Assembly: GCF_000147815.2 (NCBI RefSeq)
Contig: NC_015957.1
Location: 1,674,001 to 1,738,000, forward strand
Reading direction: 5' to 3'
Length of the DNA: 64,000 nucleotides
Source of the DNA: Streptomyces violaceusniger Tu 4113
GTDB lineage: Bacteria > Actinomycetota > Actinomycetes > Streptomycetales > Streptomycetaceae
Shown here: positions 57,606 to 64,000 of the stretch, piece after piece
Numbering within the stretch: the first letter of the stretch is position 1
Layout: each line of letters opens with the position of its first letter
Translations under genes and position numbers: made by a program
Notes under the pieces: model-generated
The model's database searches: none
Told to the model about the DNA's origin: nothing
Seen by the model: the letters and a program-made list of their open reading frames with translations, nothing else

Positions 57606-58775
57606 ATGGCTTATCTCGACCACGCCGCCACCACCCCGATGCTCCCGGAGGCGGTGCAGGCGATGACCGCCCAGCTCGCCGTCACGGGCAACGCCTCCTC
57701 GCTGCACGCCGCCGGCCGGCGTGCCCGTCGTACCGTCGAGGAGTCGCGTGAATCCCTGGCCGCCTCGCTGGGCGCGCGCCCGAGCGAAGTCGTCTTCACC
57801 GCCGGAGGCACCGAGGCCGACAACCTCGCGGTCAAGGGGCTCTACTGGTCCCGCAGGGACGCCGATCCGGCCCGCGTCCGAGTGCTCGCCAGCCCCGTGG
57901 AGCACCACGCCGTGCTCGACGCGGTGGACTGGCTCGCGGACCACGAGGGCGCCCGGGTCGAATGGCTGCCGGTCGACTCCCTCGGGCGGGTCCACCCCGA
58001 CGCGCTGCGCGAGGCGATCGCCCGTGACCCCTCGGACGTCGCCCTCGCCACCGTCATGTGGGCCAACAACGAGATCGGCACCATCCAGCCGGTCCGCGAA
58101 CTCGCCGACATCGCCGCCGAATTCGATGTTCCGCTGCATGCCGACGCGGTCCAGGCGTTCGGCCAGATCGAGGTCGACTTCGCCGCCTCGGGGCTGGCCG
58201 CGATGACCGTCAGCGGCCACAAGATAGGCGGCCCCTACGGCATCGGCGCGCTGCTGCTCGGTCGCGAGCACACGCCCGTGCCGGTGCTGCACGGCGGCGG
58301 CCAGGAGCGCCAGGTGCGTTCCGGGACCCTCGACACCCCGGCCATCGCCGCCTTCGCCGTCGCCGGTGCGTATGCCACCGAGCACCGCGAGGAGTTCGCC
58401 CGCGAGATCGGCGCGCTGCGCGACACGCTGATCACCGCCGTTCGTACGGCCGTGCCCGACGCGGTTCTCGGCGGCGACCCCGATCCGGCGGGCCGGCTCC
58501 CCGCCAATGCCCACTTCTCCTTTCCCGGCTGCGAGGGCGATTCGCTGCTTCTGCTGCTGGACGCGCAGGGCATCGAATGCTCGACGGGCTCGGCCTGCAC
58601 GGCCGGTGTCGCCCAGCCCAGCCATGTGGTCCTGGCCACCGGCAGCGACTCCGACCTGGCCCGCGGCACCCTGCGCTTCTCGCTCGGCCACACCTCGACC
58701 AAGGCCGATGTCGAGGCCGTCGCGGAGGCGATCGGCCCGGCGGTGGAGCGGGCGCGCGGGGCGGGGCTTAGCTGA
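57606..58775 (+). CDS. Cysteine desulfurase (NifS/IscS family)
   Basis: A 389-residue PLP enzyme that transfers sulfur from cysteine. The cofactor lysine is in [18 protein letters not shown]. The catalytic cysteine loop is [15 protein letters not shown], the long-loop form of group I enzymes. [20 protein letters not shown] and [11 protein letters not shown] match throughout. The ATG at 57606 has GAGG 6 nt upstream. mnmA lies 3.5 kb downstream; the desulfurase probably supplies its sulfur for tRNA 2-thiouridine, as this pair is close together in many actinobacteria. Confidence 0.95.
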   Translation: MAYLDHAATTPMLPEAVQAMTAQLAVTGNASSLHAAGRRARRTVEESRESLAASLGARPSEVVFTAGGTEADNLAVKGLYWSRRDADPARVRVLASPVEHHAVLDAVDWLADHEGARVEWLPVDSLGRVHPDALREAIARDPSDVALATVMWANNEIGTIQPVRELADIAAEFDVPLHADAVQAFGQIEVDFAASGLAAMTVSGHKIGGPYGIGALLLGREHTPVPVLHGGGQERQVRSGTLDTPAIAAFAVAGAYATEHREEFAREIGALRDTLITAVRTAVPDAVLGGDPDPAGRLPANAHFSFPGCEGDSLLLLLDAQGIECSTGSACTAGVAQPSHVVLATGSDSDLARGTLRFSLGHTSTKADVEAVAEAIGPAVERARGAGLS

Positions 58776-58983
58776 CCAGTGGATTCGGCTGACTCACGGG
58801 CTCAGCCGACTGAATAGTATCCGAAGAATTCTCGGTGTTCTCCCGGCCATTTCAAATAACCCACGGAACATCAAGCTCGGCTTGAAATCGCGAAGAGCGT
58901 TCGGCAAGGATTTACCCCGTCAACGGGCCCGGCATGCACGTAGAAATGCGCGGGCTCCTAAACGGGGAAAACGGGAGACATCG

Positions 58984-60336
58984 ATGTCGCAGCGTTCGGG
59001 CCGATTGGCCATGGCGGCCCTGGTGGCGGGCGGTCTCGTGCTGCTTTCCGCATGTGGGGACAGTGGGGACGGGGGGAAGGACGGCGGATCGTCCTCCCAG
59101 GGCGCCCAGGCGAAGACGCTGGGCAAGGTCAGCATGCCGAAAGTCACCAAGGACACCAATGCCATGGGTATGTGGGTGACCGGCAAGAATTTCGCGAAGG
59201 GTGATATCGACAAGATCGTCGGATATTCCCCGGACGGTGCCAAAACCCAGTGGACGATAGAACTCGACGGGGAAATCTGCTGGGCGTCGCCGCACACCAC
59301 CGAGGACGGCCGCACCGCGGTGCTCTTCAAGGACGGCAAGGGCAGCGACGCGCAATGCACCCAGGTCGGTCTGGTCGACCTGAACAAGGGTCAACTGGTC
59401 TGGCAGAAGGAGGGGACCGACACCGAGGGCAACGACGGCGTCGACTTCGACGAGGTCACGATCAGCGGGAACACCATCGCCGCCGGAGGCACCAGCGGCG
59501 GCGGTGCCTGGTCGCTCGACGGCCAGCCCCTGTGGAAGCCGGAGTACGTCGCGGACTGTGACGACGACGGCTACGCGGGCGGCGACGGCAAGCTCATCGC
59601 ACTGCACGGGTGCAGCGGCGCGGACTCCAGCACCGAGAAGCTGGAGATCCAGACCGTGGATCCGACCACGCGGAAGGTGCTGTCGTCCTACAAGCTCGAC
59701 GGAGAATTCGAGCGCGCACACGTCCTGTCCACCGCGCCCCTCGTCGTGGCCGCCGACACCGGCGACTCCGACGGCGGCTCGGGGGTCACCGACATCCTGA
59801 CCATCGACGACAGCGGCAAGCAGGGCAAGCTGGTCAACTCGATCGACGTCCTGGCCAAGGGGTTCAAGCCCGACTGCCCTGCCGTCAACGTGGAGGGCTG
59901 CAAGGACCTGGCCCTCGACAAGAAGAGCAGCACCGTCTACCTCTCCTCCGAGGTGGACGTGGACGACGGCGGCCCCGGCGAGAAGATCACCGGCGTGAAC
60001 TTCGAGACCGGCAAGGAGACCGGCCGGACGAAGATGGCCGAGAGCAGGTCGCTGATTCCCATCAGCACCGAGAAGGACGGCTCGCTGCTCGCTTACCAGG
60101 GCAGCATGTACAGCGAGGCCGGCGGGGTCGTGCGCGTCGACCCCAAGACCTTCGAGATGGAGACGCTGCAGACCCATCCGGACGACATGAAGGACGTGGA
60201 GTCCGGCATGGACACCTACGGGGACTGCACCATGATCTACACCGGCAAGAAGCTCTACATCGGCGACAACCAGGCGAGCAGGCCCACCAGCGGCGACGGT
60301 GCGGGCCGTCCGCTCGCCGTCGTCTTCGGCGCCTGA
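58984..60336 (+). CDS. Secreted lipoprotein, PQQ/beta-propeller-like
   Basis: A 450-residue lipoprotein. The signal MAALVAGGLVLLSACG ends in a LSAC lipobox, followed by a Gly/Ser/Asp linker. The body has repeated beta-strand units with W/Y and turn residues (KIVGYSPDGAKTQWTIELDG; GGGAWSLDGQPLWKPEYV; VDPTTRKVLSSYKLDG), as in PQQ-like eight-bladed propellers. Four to six cysteines (CWASPH, CTQVG, CDDDGY, CSGAD, CPAV, CKD) could form disulfides. Ligand unknown. GGGAGA precedes the ATG. The 208-bp gap before it is AT-rich and probably carries its own promoter. Confidence 0.78.
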   Translation: MSQRSGRLAMAALVAGGLVLLSACGDSGDGGKDGGSSSQGAQAKTLGKVSMPKVTKDTNAMGMWVTGKNFAKGDIDKIVGYSPDGAKTQWTIELDGEICWASPHTTEDGRTAVLFKDGKGSDAQCTQVGLVDLNKGQLVWQKEGTDTEGNDGVDFDEVTISGNTIAAGGTSGGGAWSLDGQPLWKPEYVADCDDDGYAGGDGKLIALHGCSGADSSTEKLEIQTVDPTTRKVLSSYKLDGEFERAHVLSTAPLVVAADTGDSDGGSGVTDILTIDDSGKQGKLVNSIDVLAKGFKPDCPAVNVEGCKDLALDKKSSTVYLSSEVDVDDGGPGEKITGVNFETGKETGRTKMAESRSLIPISTEKDGSLLAYQGSMYSEAGGVVRVDPKTFEMETLQTHPDDMKDVESGMDTYGDCTMIYTGKKLYIGDNQASRPTSGDGAGRPLAVVFGA

Positions 60337-60355
60337 GCCGCCCTTCGCGGGCCTC

Positions 60356-61084
60356 TCAGGTCGGCTTCCGCGCCACGCGCACCGCTCGCACCAGCCGTAT
60401 ATAGCGATCCCAGTCCCAGTGGCGGCCTGGATCGGTGTGATCGGTGCCCGGCACCTCCACATGGCCGACGATGTGCTCACGGTCCCGCGGTATGCCGTAC
60501 CGCTCGCAGATCGACGCGGTCAGCCGTGCGGAGGCGCGGTACATCGGGTCCGTGAAGGAGCTCGGCTTGCTCACGAACCCCTCGTGCTCGATGCCGATGC
60601 TGCGCTCGTTGTACGGGCGGTTGCCCGCGTGGAACGCCACATCCAGCTCCCGCACCATCTGGGCGATATGCCCGTCGCGGCGCACCACATAGTGCGCCGC
60701 GGCGCGGTGTCCGGGGTCCCGGAAGACCCGTACCGCGTCGTCGTAGCTGCCCTGGACGACATGGATCACCACCCGGTCGATGGTGTAGTCGTCCGGCCGG
60801 TCGGCCCAGCGCCAGTTCGCCCCCGAGGCCGCGATCCACTCCGCGCCCGGCTGGTCGACCGCGCCCGCCTTGCGCGGCTTTTCGATCCCGGGCAGCCGCC
60901 ACCACATCCGGGACAGCTCGTCCCGCGCGGCATAGCCCGCGACCCCGGCCGCGCCGAGCCCGGCCGCCGAGCCTCCGATCAGGAGGGTGCGCCTGCTGAC
61001 GCGGCGTCCACCGCCGGTCGTGGTCTCGCTCACGGAACGCTCAACGCGCGGGGGCGGGCATCCGGTTCCGGCCGATGGGATCAT
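60356..61084 (-). CDS. Second Tat-exported N-acetylmuramoyl-L-alanine amidase
   Basis: A 242-residue amidase with a twin-arginine signal (GRRVSRRTLLIGGSAAGLGA) and an Amidase_2 domain: DRVVIHVVQGSYDDAVRVF, RAAAHYVVRRDGHIAQMVRE, AFHAGNRPYNERSIGIEHEG and GHVEVPGTDHTDPG. These blocks are nearly superimposable on the amidase at 20406-21032, so the two are paralogues, but this one has a longer ~50-residue linker before the domain. I chose the ATG at 61084. GTG codons at 61045 and 61033 are alternatives. Confidence 0.88.
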   Translation of the reverse strand: MIPSAGTGCPPPRVERSVSETTTGGGRRVSRRTLLIGGSAAGLGAAGVAGYAARDELSRMWWRLPGIEKPRKAGAVDQPGAEWIAASGANWRWADRPDDYTIDRVVIHVVQGSYDDAVRVFRDPGHRAAAHYVVRRDGHIAQMVRELDVAFHAGNRPYNERSIGIEHEGFVSKPSSFTDPMYRASARLTASICERYGIPRDREHIVGHVEVPGTDHTDPGRHWDWDRYIRLVRAVRVARKPT

Positions 61085-61186
61085 GGCCAGAAGCCTTCGT
61101 TCCGGGCGACGGCCCTCTGGCCGTCCGGGTAGATGAAGGTTGAACTGTCTCTGAGTCGCTGTCGCTGTGTCCGGGGCTCCGTACCT

Positions 61187-61228
61187 CGGAATGTATCCAC
61201 CGGAACGTATCCACCGGAATGTGTCCAT
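61187..61228. repeat. Three 14-bp direct repeats
   Basis: CGGAATGTATCCAC, CGGAACGTATCCAC and CGGAATGTGTCCAT follow one another directly, 24 bp upstream of the LLM gene start. Such a periodic array near a promoter can be a regulator binding site. Confidence 0.75.
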
Positions 61229-61251
61229 CCGCTCGACGAGGAGCTGACGGT

Positions 61252-62163
61252 ATGCGCATCGGATTCGCCCTTCCCCAGTTCGGCCCGCTGGCCCACCAGC
61301 CCGAGGACATCGCGCGGTTCGCGCGCCGGGCCGAGGAGCTCGGCGCTGACAGCCTGTGGGTCGGGGACCGCCTGCTCGCCCCGGTGGACCCGATCGTCGG
61401 CTACGCGGGCACCGATGTGATCCCGCCGGAATTCCGCGCCGCGCTGGATCCCTTCACCGTGCTGGCCACCGCCGCCGCGGCCACCGAGCGGGTCCAGCTC
61501 GGCACCGATGTCATCAACGCCCCCTGGTACCCGCCCGCGGTGCTCGGCCGCACCCTGACCACCATCGATGTGCTGAGCGCGGGCCGGCTGCTGGTCGGGC
61601 TGGGCACCGGCTGGTCCCCCGAGGAGTACGAGGCGGTCGACATCCCCATGGCCGAGCGCGGCCGGCGCCTCGACGAATGCCTCGACGCCCTGGACGCCTG
61701 GTGGACCCGGAACCCGGTCGAATACCGCGGGGACCACTGGACCGTGCCCGCCTCCTACGTCGACCTCAAACCGGCCTCCCGCCCCCATCCGCCCGTCTAC
61801 CTCGCCGCCTTCGCGCCCGCGGCCATGCGCCGGGTGGCCCGGCGTGCCGACGGCTGGCTGCCCATCGTGGTCGTCCCGGCCGCGCCCGGCGCCCCCGACC
61901 CCATCGCCACCCTCGCCGAGGGGCTGGGCGGGGTGCGGGAAGCGGTCGAGCGGGAGGGCCGGGACCCGGCGGCGTTCGACGCGATCCTGCGCGTCAACCC
62001 CAGCGCCGGCGCCTCCGTGGACGACATCGCGACGACCCTGGTCCGGGCCGGGCGGGAGGCGGGCATCCAGCACGCCTTCGTCGATCTGCTCTACGTCGTG
62101 AAGGACACCGACCAGGCCCTGGACCTCGTCCAGCGGGTGCTGGAGCGGGCCCGCGCGAGCTGA
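61252..62163 (+). CDS. LLM-class (luciferase-like) F420-dependent oxidoreductase
   Basis: A 303-residue TIM-barrel flavin/F420 enzyme: [60 protein letters not shown] and [17 protein letters not shown]. The last block is typical of F420-dependent members in actinobacteria. The ATG at 61252 follows GAGGAG. Reaction unknown; these enzymes use reduced F420 or FMNH2 to reduce or oxidise diverse small molecules. Only 71 bp separate it from mnmA. Confidence 0.88.
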   Translation: MRIGFALPQFGPLAHQPEDIARFARRAEELGADSLWVGDRLLAPVDPIVGYAGTDVIPPEFRAALDPFTVLATAAAATERVQLGTDVINAPWYPPAVLGRTLTTIDVLSAGRLLVGLGTGWSPEEYEAVDIPMAERGRRLDECLDALDAWWTRNPVEYRGDHWTVPASYVDLKPASRPHPPVYLAAFAPAAMRRVARRADGWLPIVVVPAAPGAPDPIATLAEGLGGVREAVEREGRDPAAFDAILRVNPSAGASVDDIATTLVRAGREAGIQHAFVDLLYVVKDTDQALDLVQRVLERARAS

Positions 62164-62219
62164 GCGGGGGCGGTGGCCGGTCGCCACTCACCCATTTAGT
62201 CGTTGCATCTGGAGCGACC

Positions 62220-62225
62220 TATGCT
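62220..62225 (+). promoter_or_regulatory. Candidate -10 box for mnmA
   Basis: TATGCT lies 9 nt before the mnmA ATG, so a transcript would have almost no leader. A -35 is not clear. The ribosome site (GGTCGGG) is weak, which also fits a near-leaderless gene. Confidence 0.4.
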
Positions 62226-62234
62226 GGTCGGGTT

Positions 62235-63386
62235 ATGACTGACTTCCCCGGTGCGCCCACAGGTCCCCGCGACGGCCGTCGGCTGCGCGTCCTCGCCGCC
62301 ATGTCCGGTGGTGTGGACTCCGCGGTCGCCGCCGCGCGGGCGGCCGAGGCGGGCCACGATGTGACCGGCGTCCATCTCGCGCTCTCCGCCAACCCGCAGT
62401 CGTTCCGCACCGGCGCCCGTGGCTGTTGCACCATCGAGGACTCGCGGGACGCCCGGCGCGCCGCCGATGTGATCGGCATCCCGTTCTATGTGTGGGACCT
62501 CGCCGAGCGCTTCCGTGAGGACGTGGTCGAGGACTTCATCGCCGAGTACGAGGCGGGCCGCACCCCCAATCCGTGTCTGCGCTGCAACGAGAAGATCAAG
62601 TTCGCCGCGCTGCTGGACAAGGCGCTCGCCCTCGGCTTCGACGCCGTCTGCACCGGTCACTACGCCACGATCGTGGAGCGCGCGGACGGCTCGCGCGAGC
62701 TGCACCGCGCCAGCGACATGGCCAAGGACCAGTCCTATGTGCTCGGCGTGCTCGACGAGCGCCAGCTCGCCCACGCGATGTTCCCCCTCGGCGACACCCT
62801 GACGACCAAGGGCGAGATCCGCGCGGAGGCCGAGCGGCGGGGCCTGGCCGTCGCCAAGAAGCCCGACAGCCATGACATCTGCTTCATCGCCGACGGCGAC
62901 ACCCAGGGCTTCCTGGCCGGGCATCTCGGTACGGCCGAGGGCGACATCGTCGACGAGGACGGGCGCAAGCTGGGCACCCACGAGGGCGCGTACGGCTTCA
63001 CCATCGGCCAGCGCCGGGGGCTGCGCATCGGCCATCCGGCTCCCGACGGCAAGCCGCGCTATGTCCTGGACATCTCCCCGGTGGACAACACGGTCACGGT
63101 CGGCCCGGTCGAGGCCCTGGACGTGGCCGCCCTGACCGCCATCAAGCCGCGCTGGTGCGGAGCCCCTCCGGTGGGCCCCGGCAGCTACACCGCCCAGTTG
63201 CGCGCCCATGGCGGCGAGACCGAGGTGACGGCCGAGCCGATCGGGGTATCCGGGCTGCGGGTGACCTTCGCCGAGCCGGTGCGGGGCGTGGCCCCGGGGC
63301 AGGCGATCGTGCTCTACGACGACACCCGGGTCGTGGGCTCCGCCACCATCGCAACGACCGAGCGCGCCCAGGTGGTCGCCTCCTAG
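62235..63386 (+). CDS. mnmA: tRNA-specific 2-thiouridylase MnmA
   Basis: A 383-residue enzyme that puts sulfur on U34 of tRNAs for Glu, Gln and Lys. The PP-loop is [11 protein letters not shown]. The catalytic cysteines lie in [16 protein letters not shown] and [14 protein letters not shown], and [12 protein letters not shown] is conserved. Length is normal, with a C-terminal beta-barrel (~275-380). The sulfur most likely comes from the desulfurase at 57606-58775. Confidence 0.96.
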   Translation: MTDFPGAPTGPRDGRRLRVLAAMSGGVDSAVAAARAAEAGHDVTGVHLALSANPQSFRTGARGCCTIEDSRDARRAADVIGIPFYVWDLAERFREDVVEDFIAEYEAGRTPNPCLRCNEKIKFAALLDKALALGFDAVCTGHYATIVERADGSRELHRASDMAKDQSYVLGVLDERQLAHAMFPLGDTLTTKGEIRAEAERRGLAVAKKPDSHDICFIADGDTQGFLAGHLGTAEGDIVDEDGRKLGTHEGAYGFTIGQRRGLRIGHPAPDGKPRYVLDISPVDNTVTVGPVEALDVAALTAIKPRWCGAPPVGPGSYTAQLRAHGGETEVTAEPIGVSGLRVTFAEPVRGVAPGQAIVLYDDTRVVGSATIATTERAQVVAS

Positions 63387-63517
63387 ACGGGCCGCCGGGC
63401 TCCGGGGGATATCCGCTTTTGGCAAGAAAGAAGCCGAAAGTCAGGATGGGGCGGATTATCTCCGTTTGGCAGGTTCAGTTTTTTTTAAATTAACGTGCGT
63501 CCGGCCATTCCGGTGGC

Positions 63518-64000
63518 ATGCGTCACCTGAATCTGGGAATGCGCCACGCGGACACGGGTGCCGTGGTCCGCTGTCTCAGCACCGGAGGTTCCGTTATTTC
63601 TGCGCAACCTGTACAGAAATTTGGCAACAATCCAGTTGATGTCAGGGACACCGATCACTACACAGAGGAGTACGTACCCAGCTTCGTCGAAAAATGGGAC
63701 TCGCTGATCGACTGGGACCGAAGGTCGGAGAGCGAGGGTACGTTCTTCATCGACATGCTGCGCGAGCGCGGCGTCAAGAAGGTCCTCGACGTGGCCACGG
63801 GGACCGGCTTTCATTCCGTCCGGCTGCTCGAGGCCGGATTCGAGACCGTGAGCGCCGACGGCAGCGGCGAGATGCTCGCCCAGGCGTTCGCCAACGGGCT
63901 CAAGCACGGTGACCACATTCTCCGCGTCGTCCAGGCCGACTGGCGCTGGCTCAACCGCGACGCCCACGGCGAGTACGACGCCATCGTCTGCCTCGGGAAC
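63518..64000 (+). CDS. Glycine/sarcosine N-methyltransferase, 5' part
   Basis: The frame is open to the window edge. It reads QKFGNNPVDVRDTDHYTEEY, FVEKWDSLIDWDRRSESEGT, then the SAM motif VLDVATGTGFHSVRLLEAGF and SADGSGEMLAQAF, HILRVVQADWRWLNRDAHGE. This matches glycine-sarcosine methyltransferases of halophiles and Streptomyces, which begin betaine synthesis by methylating glycine twice. The start is uncertain. In-frame ATGs at 63518 and 63539 and a GTG at 63563 lack ribosome sites, while a perfect GGAGG (63584-63588) stands 7 nt before an in-frame ATT (63596). I list the longest frame. Confidence 0.88.
   Translation, partial: MRHLNLGMRHADTGAVVRCLSTGGSVISAQPVQKFGNNPVDVRDTDHYTEEYVPSFVEKWDSLIDWDRRSESEGTFFIDMLRERGVKKVLDVATGTGFHSVRLLEAGFETVSADGSGEMLAQAFANGLKHGDHILRVVQADWRWLNRDAHGEYDAIVCLGN

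Overview
The window looks like a chromosomal segment of a Streptomyces-type actinomycete. G+C is high and third codon positions are strongly G/C. GTG starts and 4-bp stop/start overlaps are common. Marker families include XRE-DUF397 pairs, an ECF41 sigma factor, F420-type LLM oxidoreductase, Tat-exported amidases and an actinobacterial HATPase regulator. From memory only, the stretch from glgX through sdaA-glyA-gcvH-gcvT, two SseB genes, an oligopeptide ABC operon, cysteine desulfurase and mnmA follows the gene order of the Streptomyces coelicolor core around SCO5456-SCO5488. Accessory blocks are inserted into this backbone.

Layout. 1-5.7 kb: end of a DinB-family gene, peptidase E, an IclR regulator, then a DUF1177 - OPT transporter - AroM operon. 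5.9-10.6 kb: an accessory block with an alpha/beta hydrolase, a TetR regulator, a transposase remnant, degraded small genes and a second-type hemE. It is marked by at least six copies of a 29-bp motif; two of them extend into 68-bp inverted repeats enclosing 5879-8496. 10.6-19.2 kb: heterodimeric ABC exporter, glgX, L,D-transpeptidase lipoprotein, enoyl-CoA hydratase. 19.2-25 kb: anti-sigma-like ATPase, amidase, EF-hand protein, GH25 lysozyme, two membrane proteins.

25.3-33 kb: a truncated diacylglycerol-kinase-like gene, a divergent XRE/DUF397 locus with three tiny coupled genes, and a 1726-residue polymorphic toxin whose N-terminus is a PrsW-type intramembrane protease domain. The toxin gene is followed by its likely immunity gene. 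33.2-35.2 kb: Uma2 nuclease-fold protein and an ECF41 sigma factor coupled to its carboxymuconolactone decarboxylase partner. 35.4-40.06 kb: a stress-type cassette (DUF2267, DEAD-box helicase, DsbA-like, hemerythrin, DUF2795-like). Nearly identical 175/176-bp direct repeats flank it; each is a copy of the 3' end of sdaA, so it looks like an island inserted at sdaA.

40-48 kb: serine/glycine metabolism: sdaA, glyA, gcvH, and gcvT behind a tandem glycine riboswitch, then an AAA ATPase and two SseB-family genes. 48-54.4 kb: a five-gene oligopeptide ABC operon. 54.4-63.4 kb: TRIC channel, ArsR-SRPBCC pair, alpha/beta hydrolase, cysteine desulfurase, a beta-propeller-like lipoprotein, a second Tat amidase, LLM oxidoreductase and mnmA. 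The window ends inside a glycine/sarcosine N-methyltransferase gene for betaine synthesis. Glycine therefore recurs: it is made by glyA, degraded by the glycine cleavage system, sensed by the riboswitch and methylated by the last gene.
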